A stretch of DNA of 64,000 bases, taken from positions 40,539,901 to 40,603,900 of the forward strand of contig OX637396.1 of NCBI GenBank assembly GCA_951799425.1, read 5' to 3'. The position numbers and the translations under genes are program-made. Position 1 is the stretch's first letter. Each line of letters opens with the position of its first letter. This DNA comes from Ilex aquifolium (taxonomy: Eukaryota; Streptophyta; Magnoliopsida; Aquifoliales; Aquifoliaceae). Below, piece by piece: positions 57,421 through 64,000 of this stretch. Below the pieces are notes generated by a model. The model saw only the letters and a list, made by a program, of their open reading frames with translations, did not search any database and was not told where the DNA came from.

Positions 57421-59466
57421 CCGTGAGATGTATCGCGCCACTGCCCCAGACGCTTCTGATATTGGAGGCCCACTTGTTATATTACAGGTAATAATTCATT
57501 TATATGTATTTATAAGTTACGTTTCATTGAAGGTACGATGATTATTAATATAAAATTATATTACCAAATAGTTGTGGGCATGGGAGAGACTTATACATAT
57601 CCGTCCTGAGAGATTACTTCCTCATCAAGCAGCAGCCGCACCTATACCTGATGTGTTTCACGTACCTGAGGGACCTGGTGTAGGGATTGGTGCAGAGGTT
57701 CCCGTTGCTGCGCAGGAGGTGCCTGATGATCATGATCCTTTACCCAGGGGTCCGTTGGGGTGCAGGTGTGTAACGCTACTGTAATAGTTGCCCATTAGTA
57801 ATGTAATTTAGCACCAATGATGGAAATGAGTTACTATCTATATTGCAGGTGGAATGTGCGTATGACATCATATATACACAGTCCCAGGCACGTCCTCAGA
57901 CATTATAGAGATCAGCTAGACCAGATGCGCGATGAACAGGTTCAAAATATCCACAAACATAGGCTGCCTCTTATTTGAAACGAAAAAACACTGTTAAATC
58001 TTACATATGCCCCTAACTGTTTTGTTGTAGATGGTGTGGATGCCATATACTACAGATGTCATAGCAGACTTACCGGCATATTACACTATTGGGAGCGACT
58101 TATGGATGACGCATGCTCCACTCATATGTTTTACAATAGTAGAGTGGCATTTTCCTGATCGGGTCATGCGCCAGTTCGGTTTTACACAGGGTATCCCTCA
58201 GGCATGCAATACTGGGACTGCTCTTCATGCCACAGATCGACGCGGCAGAGGTGGTTATGACTGGAGTATTGTGCATCAAGATTCTGTAGAGGTCTGGACC
58301 CACCGACGAGATCATCTTATCGCGGGAGAGGCACATTCACCCTTGACTGATATTACTTATCGTGCATACATGGTGTGGTACGGCCGTATCACTAGACGAT
58401 TGATCGGACCTCCAGTAGATACTCCGCATATCGGATTCCAGCCGATGGGTAGCATAGTCGAAATATTGGTAAATTATATAACTGCATTTGTCAATTAAAA
58501 TAATGATCCTTTACCTAATTAATTTTATCCTAATTTTTGAGTTGTTTACTTTTACAGGAGCATACACTGGTTCAGATTCACCAGATTGCACACGATGCCC
58601 ATGATGATGGTACTGACGCAGAAAAGACACGGGCACTGTAGGTCGCACTATCTCTTACCTCTACTTCCCTCGAGGCGGTTCGACAGGACCATCGGCTCAA
58701 TCGTACCATCCACGCAGAGCCTTTGCCTATACCACAGACTGCACCGCGTCCACCTCCCGATGTACCTATGCGGCCGCATGGTATTGTTATACGACGACAG
58801 AGACCTCCGCGTCACCGACCTGGTATTCAGGTAGATGCCGGTGTCGACAGTGTGCCAGAGGGTACATCAGGACCTAGTTGCCCACAGTTTCCAGATGCTA
58901 CACCGTCCGTACTACGTCCAGATACACCACCCACCTCGAGTCCCCACCATACATCATCACATACTACACACCATTCACCACCTTTGACCGAGACCCCCAT
59001 ACTATCTGAGTACCCCGTAGAGCATGTTTCTCCCATGCCAGGACCAGGCACATACACTTCAGTTGGTTCATGAGTCATATTGCCCAGCCACCCTATATGT
59101 CATAATGCATTGATGACGTCACCTCAGGTAGATGTTCAGATTTCACCGCCAGTAGATGAGGTCACGCAGGGTCATGGTACATCACTGGCATCGACACCTA
59201 CAGGAGTACATATATCACAGCAGCGTGCCATGACTCCACTGGCCCATTTAATTTCATTAGTTCGAGGTCGTGGTCGAGGTGGCAAAGTGGGAGGTGTTAG
59301 AGGCCGCGGTGGTAGAGTACGAGGTGGTCGAGGCAGAGGCGCAGCCAGAGGCGGTGATAGTTTGCCAGTCGTAGATCAGGATTCACAGGTGATCGATGCA
59401 GAGCCCGCACAGTTAGAGGATAGGCGTCCCAAACGGCTCAGGAAGAAGCCGTCATGTGGCACTTAG
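57421..59466 (+). pseudogene. Plant mobile domain (PMD) protein, N-terminally truncated
   Basis: Exons run from about 57421 to 57488, 57572-57765, 57849-57939, 58031-58468 and 58558-59466, with GT-AG borders in phase. The text EMYRATAPDASDIGGPLVIL joined to LWAWERLIHIRPERL, PLGCRWNVR, HVLRHYRDQLDQMRDEQ and VMRQFGFTQGIP is the C-terminal half of the aminotransferase-like plant mobile domain found in MAIN/MAIL1 proteins and in transposons. The N-terminal half is missing at the junction with the transposase. The last exon is Pro- and Ser-rich, then Arg-Gly-rich (RGRGRGGKVGGVRGRGGRVR, about 59,265-59,350), and ends in a basic tail. In-frame TAG (58639-58641) and TGA (59071-59073) interrupt it. 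The role of PMD in transposons is not settled. Confidence 0.82.
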
Positions 59467-60039
59467 TGTAGTTCTATGATATCATTTTTTGACATGTATA
59501 TTATACAGTAGTTTGTATGTATTGTTGTAGGTGTAGTGATGTGGTGTTTGTGATGTTGTGGTTGAGTGTTGTTGGTGGTTGTTGTGGTTGGGTGTTGGTG
59601 GAGGTAGTTATGGTGGATATGTAATTATGCTTGTGTTGTTGTTATTTTGATATTGTGCATACAGGACAAATTTTTTTTTGGTATGACAAACTTTTAGGGG
59701 AAACTATGCCAAATTTTTTTAAAATTCGTCATGTTTTTAGTTAGTACTTAACATAATACTTTATTCAACGTGTGGGTTCTTTTGTATAGAAATGTATATG
59801 ATTTTTCTTTATATTATATGCGTTGTTATGTTTAGGGGTGTTATCTACTTCAATGGTTAAGATAAAATAAGACAGCAAACGGTACAGGTATATTTTACCC
59901 CTGCATAATGACAATAAAAATAGAAACTACAACAACATAGTAGTCGATGACTACTAAGCCTTATTATAACAAACAACTTAGATACCTATTACAACCCCTG
60001 AAGGACAAACGAACATATGCGTAAATGTTTATTGATCAA
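59467..60039. other. Spacer in the 11.1-kb MULE
   Basis: GTTGTGGTTG-rich sequence (59,525-59,620) and then AT-rich DNA. It is the 3' region of the PMD gene. No gene is seen. Confidence 0.5.
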
Positions 60040-60463
60040 GGGAAAGTTTCTTAATCCGACATTTCAACGTCAGAAACACTTCCTCCTTCTGTAGACAATT
60101 GGAGGCACAAACGTGTTTCATCACGTAAACCTTCTGCAGCACGGTCCCTTGCAATTCGGCAGAGGTTGTACCGAGTTTGCCGTATTGCCATACGGTTGTT
60201 TTCAGCACGAACACGCACCTTTCAACTCCTGTGGTGTTTGAATAGGCATATTGATGGCAATTTGTCGCGGCCTCCGTATGTTACAAATGCATAAATCTTC
60301 ACTTAGAACTTCTCTCTCATTCAAACGATATTGTCATTCCTCCCTCATTCTATTCACTGACCTCTGTGAATAACGTAAAATAGGATTTAGAGGATAGAAG
60401 AATTCATTCTCTAACGTCCAATGATAGCCCATAGTTTCAAACACTGAACGTGGACTATAACTC
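60040..60463 (-). pseudogene. Unrecognised small minus-strand ORF, decayed
   Basis: Reading the minus strand from the ATG at about 60,463 gives MSYSPRSVFETMGYHWTLEN, then an in-frame TGA near 60,335. The same frame reads on to MPIQTPQEL, and after a one-base shift near 60,218 the frame continues RVRAENNRMAIRQTRYNL and ends SVSDVEMSD with a stop at about 60,040. That is some 140 codons with basic centre and acidic end, and little repeat content. I do not recognise it. It points towards the PMD gene and lies inside the MULE, so it may be an accessory transposon gene. Confidence 0.5.
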
Positions 60464-60888
60464 ATGATCGAATTTGATTAGTATGGTAACATAGAAACAC
60501 ACACAATCAATTTATAGTGATATTTTGATAGAAGTCGTGGTAACTGTTTAGCCAACTATGGCTACATGTGGTTTAAAATATTTTGATTTGACAACTCATG
60601 CACCACTTCTGATTTGTGTACTCACTGCATGCAACACATTATTCATGATGTAAGTGGTCAATGGTGATTTATCAGAAGACTCTTTCTACAAAATTGTCTG
60701 TGTTATGTCATCAGTGATGTGTTTTATCACAAGACTGTATCAGTGTGTAGTCAGTATCATTGTTCACTTGTCACTGTATCTTCACTGCAATATTTTATTA
60801 CTCAGTTCATTGAAAGTAATATTAAAAAAGTTATGTTCCTGTATACATACAGCTACTAAACAGCAGTGTAAACCATACGTACACTACA

Positions 60889-61545
60889 ATGTCAACATCA
60901 ACAAATGGGTCTTCTAGCAAACCTAACGATGACTCTTTCTCAACCAATCACTACCATCATGAAACATTTTCATCATTCAGTTCACCAGAACCTGGTAATT
61001 ACACAGATCCAACTGGTGTAACATGGTATGGCAATTTACGTTCCTTTAAGAATGAGTCACTCAACATTCATAACCCTTTCACCGAAGTCGGTCATGTGAT
61101 GATTGGATATGCAACTTTTGTCCAGCCTCTAGAGTTTTATTACCACCTACCGGGACCAAGTTGGTTGAAATTTTATTTCAAGCGTTGCGAGCTTGAAGTA
61201 TATTGTCGTTGGCATGGATTACGCGTGCCACAGGCACGTTCAGCTGAAATGTATGTGGAATGGTGTACAGATAACTACCAAGATATCATTGCAACACTAG
61301 CTCTTGAGAATGATCAGATGGAGCGATGTCTACATCGATTCCACCTTATTACAATGGCAAAGAATGAACATTCTGACCCTGTACAGCCTATTAATGCAAT
61401 ACTTTCTGATCAATCCTTGGCTTCTGACAATGAACTTTCTGATTTTGAAGAATCAAGTGATGATGATCATTGTGCAAAATTTCTCCCTGCTACTCTTTGC
61501 TTACATGTCAACCCACTATACTGTTACAAATATGATCGTCATTAG
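60889..61545 (+). CDS. Unrecognised 218-residue ORF in the MULE
   Basis: Starts MSTSTNGSSSKPNDDSFSTN, a Ser/Asn/His-rich head, then a compact-looking middle of about residues 38-160 (DPTGVTWYGNLRSFKNESLN, GPSWLKFYFKRCELEVYCRW, VEWCTDNYQDIIATLALEND) and an acidic tail with SDFEESSDDD. There is no signal peptide or membrane span and no internal stop. I know no family for it. It lies 0.5 kb from the right inverted repeat. MuDR has a second gene, mudrB, in a comparable position, but no sequence similarity is claimed. It may be a further PMD-MULE accessory gene or a captured host fragment. A weak TATA-like run lies at 60,790-60,800. Confidence 0.55.
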   Translation: MSTSTNGSSSKPNDDSFSTNHYHHETFSSFSSPEPGNYTDPTGVTWYGNLRSFKNESLNIHNPFTEVGHVMIGYATFVQPLEFYYHLPGPSWLKFYFKRCELEVYCRWHGLRVPQARSAEMYVEWCTDNYQDIIATLALENDQMERCLHRFHLITMAKNEHSDPVQPINAILSDQSLASDNELSDFEESSDDDHCAKFLPATLCLHVNPLYCYKYDRH

Positions 61546-62034
61546 AACTTTTTTTACTACTATGTTTGTATTATGACGTTTGAAATAAAATCTTATTCAT
61601 TCATATATTTCATCAAAAGGCTTACGTCTCTTCATTTTTTAATGTTTTTTCATACTATTTTTTATCGAAAAAGAAATTAAATATCTCTTCCCCTTTACTT
61701 TAGGGTTTGTTGGTTGGGATTGGGGGGGGACGATTGCTATTCTCTTTTTTGGATAACAATGGTTTCAGCGGGTACGATTTTTAAATGTTTAGGATTTAAA
61801 TTTTTATTTGTGTGGGATGGGGAGGGGTACCGATAATTGGTATTTTTTAAAATTAAAACTAAATATTTTTTATATTTTTTTTTAATAAGGGTGGGAATAA
61901 AATTGTGATAGTGGGAATAAAATTAATTTTTTAATTTTAAACTAAATATTTTAATTTTAAAATTTAAATTTAATTTTTAATTCTAAAATTGATTTTTTTG
62001 TTTAATAAATACATTTTTTGGGCAGTGTCCATCG

Positions 62035-62402
62035 AAACATTGAAAGCGTATTTCATAAAAACGCTTTCCATAGAAAGCGTGATCAGGAAATCCGCTTTCT
62101 ATTGAAAGCGTTTTTTTTATTTAATACTGAAGTCGGAAGTGGTAAGTCCGCTTTTTCATTGAAGTCGGATTTCCTAAGTCTGCCTTTTAAATGAAGTCGG
62201 ATTTGGTAAGTCCGTTTTTTAAATAAAGTCGGATTTGGTAAGGCCGCTTTTTGACTGAAGTCGGATTTGGTAAGTCCGCCTTTTAAGAAAAATCGGATTT
62301 CGTAAATACACTTTCAAAACAGCGGTACTTTGGTAAATAAGTTTAAAACGGCGGTAGAGTGGTAATTAAGTTTTAAAAAAACGGTACTTTGGTAATAGAT
62401 TC
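62035..62402. repeat. Right terminal inverted repeat made of iterated units
   Basis: Reverse complement of the left arm. At least five units of the form AAGTCGGATTTGGTAAGTCC occur between 62,130 and 62,300, then GCGGTACTTTGGTAAATAAG and the end GGTAATAGATTC. Confidence 0.9.
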
Positions 62403-62560
62403 CTGAAACCTTCTAGTCGCTCCTTCAGACAAACAGACCACTCCTTGCCCATGTGGGCCCGGGTTCGCACTTCAGACCTTATTGGATTTTACTTTTGGAT
62501 ATGGGCCATAGTACCAAACTTAATACCATATTGATATACTATAAATTGGGAAAAATGGAA
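62403..62560 (-). promoter_or_regulatory. Probable displaced promoter of the fructosamine-kinase gene
   Basis: This sequence continues directly from the 5' UTR once the 11.1-kb MULE is mentally removed, as the intact paralogue at 1085-1255 shows. It should therefore hold the core promoter or more of the leader. On the minus strand TATAGTATATCAAT near 62,530-62,545 is a possible TATA region. Promoter function is inferred from position only. Confidence 0.45.
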
Positions 62561-64000
62561 GGAGGTACACTAAATTAGATTTAATTGTAAAAAAGTACAC
62601 AGAAAAAAATGTTGGGTAATTAAGTCTTTAATTTTGATACTTATTTGTATCTAAGTACATTATTTGAATTTTATTGATTTTTTTGTGACATTTTTGTCCT
62701 CCATTGATCCATGTGTTTTTTCTTTGGAAAGTGGTGCATTAAACATCTCCTAGTTTTATGGGAAAGTGGTGCATTAAATTTGTGTATATACTTGTTTGAA
62801 TATATATACAAATTCAAACAAGTATATATATACACGAATTTATATATATATATATATATACGAATTTATATATATACATATATATATATATTTATAAATT
62901 CGTATATATATAATTGTTTGAATTTATATATATATATATACTTCTTGTTAAATCTCTTATCTAAATTTTCAATTATCTTTAATACACCTTAATTCATGCG
63001 TATTTTTTTTTAGAAAGTGGTTTTATTTTCAAATTATATTTATGCATTAAATATTTTCTACTACTAGTTTTATAGGAGAATTTTAATATTTCGTTTATTT
63101 TAGAATATATCACTTGTTTGAATATCAAAATTTGTTAATATTCGAACTCCATAATAGTGTAACAAACACACTGTAACAAAGACATTGTAACAATACACTG
63201 TAACAAAAACAATGTTCAGTAATTTTGTGCATGTGGTAACAAATTCAAAATGGAGATAGACTATTTTGAATGAAATTATGTAAAATATATGTTTGACAAA
63301 ATGTAGTAGTACAATATTTTGTGTATATAGCTTGTTACACTGTTACACTTTTATTGTTACACTGTTATTGTTACACTATTTCGGATATTAAATTAATTTG
63401 AAAATAAAACCACTTTCCTCCATTGATCCATGTGTTTTTTCTTTGAAAAGTGGTGAATTAAATATCTCCTAGTTTTATGGAAAAATGGTGCATTAAATTC
63501 ATTTATTTACTTGTTTGAATATATATACAAATTCAAACAAGTATATATATATATATATACCAAAATAGAGCGGAAGCAGAGGAAATAGAGGAGTGAATAA
63601 AGCACAATTGTAATTATGGAATAAATGAAAATACACACAAGTAAATACAATACTTACAATACTAGCACTAAAGTGGGCTAGTCAAAGTAAGAATGCAGAG
63701 TGAATACAAGTGTGGAAATAGGAGCTTCTCATAGTTGGAGCTTTACAATCTGCAATGGTATTTTTGAAACGAAGAAAATAAAAGAAGTGAACTCTGAAGA
63801 AAACGTTCTGCCTTCTTCTCCTCCAAACCTTGTTTATATGGTGCAAGAGAGAATCCGAATAATGATTTCCTCTTGGAATTATCACTGGGTAAAAGGACAA
63901 GTGACTCTGCTTTCGGTGGAAAGGAAGAGGTAAGAATCTTTTACTTTGGGTGAATGTTGACAAAAGGAACTTGTGGGTCCTAGTTTGTCAGGGAATCAAA
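62561..64000. other. AT-rich flank with a direct repeat
   Basis: CCATTGATCCATGTGTTTTT and about 140 bp more occur at 62,701-62,840 and again at 63,419-63,555, both ending in the TTGTTTGAATATATATACAA hairpin. Between them are (AT)n runs (62,820-62,945) and TGTAACA/TGTTACA motifs in both orientations (63,158-63,205 and 63,335-63,378). From 63,560 to the end is ordinary AT-rich sequence in which I support no gene. Confidence 0.6.

Larger units (their letters stand above)
51256..62402 (+). mobile_element. Mutator-like element with MuDR-type transposase and plant mobile domain (11.1 kb)
   Basis: The termini GAATCTATTACCAAAGTACC are inverted at both ends and continue as inverted repeats of 300 bp or more. 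The 10-bp flanks CTAAAACCTT (51246-51255) and CTGAAACCTT (62403-62412) differ at one base. The element holds, on the plus strand, a MuDR-type transposase joined to the end of a plant-mobile-domain gene and a 218-codon unknown ORF, and on the minus strand a decayed small ORF. It inserted in the 5' UTR of the fructosamine-kinase gene, 57 bp before the ATG. The matching unoccupied sequence is at 1111-1120. Confidence 0.93.

Noticed and set aside
62820..62945. Possible TATA promoters
   Set aside because: This is an (AT)n microsatellite without a downstream gene.

Overview
The window looks like nuclear DNA from a flowering plant, most likely a eudicot. It is AT-rich, its two host genes have GT-AG introns with standard plant exon patterns, and it carries Athila-type and Tat-type Ty3/gypsy retrotransposons, Mutator-like elements (MULEs) and many MITEs. 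I cannot name the species. The beta-glucosidase resembles the clade that includes alkaloid glucosidases, which hints weakly at an asterid.

Layout: 1-11.3 kb is repeat-rich intergenic DNA: a MITE with 249-bp arms (1-919), a copy of the fructosamine-kinase upstream segment (1085-1255), a GGN-rich tract, two Tourist-like MITEs with TWA-type target duplications, and a CACTA end. From 11,393 to 39,553 (+) lies a 13-exon family-1 beta-glucosidase (GH1) gene, now a pseudogene. Exon 5 is 14 bp short and frameshifted. Exon 7 is split just after its acid/base motif by an 11.5-kb Athila element (13,995-25,505). Intron 8 holds a 10.8-kb Tat element on the minus strand (26,049-36,808). The last exon is duplicated around an LTR-like insert.

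Tail-to-tail with it on the minus strand is a nine-exon fructosamine-3-kinase-like gene (51,199 down to about 40,391). A 6.0-kb MULE with a FAR1-type transposase (44,736-50,706) sits in its intron 1, and an 11.1-kb MULE (51,256-62,402) sits 57 bp upstream of its start codon and separates it from its likely promoter (62,403-62,560). Each of these four large elements has its ends and target-site duplication visible. Together they make up about 39 kb of the 51 kb between 11.4 and 62.4 kb.

Most notable points: (1) the Tat element separates gag-protease from pol by one in-frame UAG followed by CAA UCA, which fits the leaky-stop consensus UAG-CAR-YYA; (2) the Athila element has, between pol and a third ORF, a PPT-like tract followed by a palindrome array and TATA box that mimic its own LTR; (3) the Tat element carries an antisense, intron-containing gene with its own TATA box; (4) the FAR1-type MULE carries exons resembling an Obg GTPase and phosphomevalonate kinase; (5) the 11.1-kb MULE joins half a transposase to half a plant-mobile-domain gene, carries two unrecognised ORFs, and has its empty site preserved elsewhere in the window.
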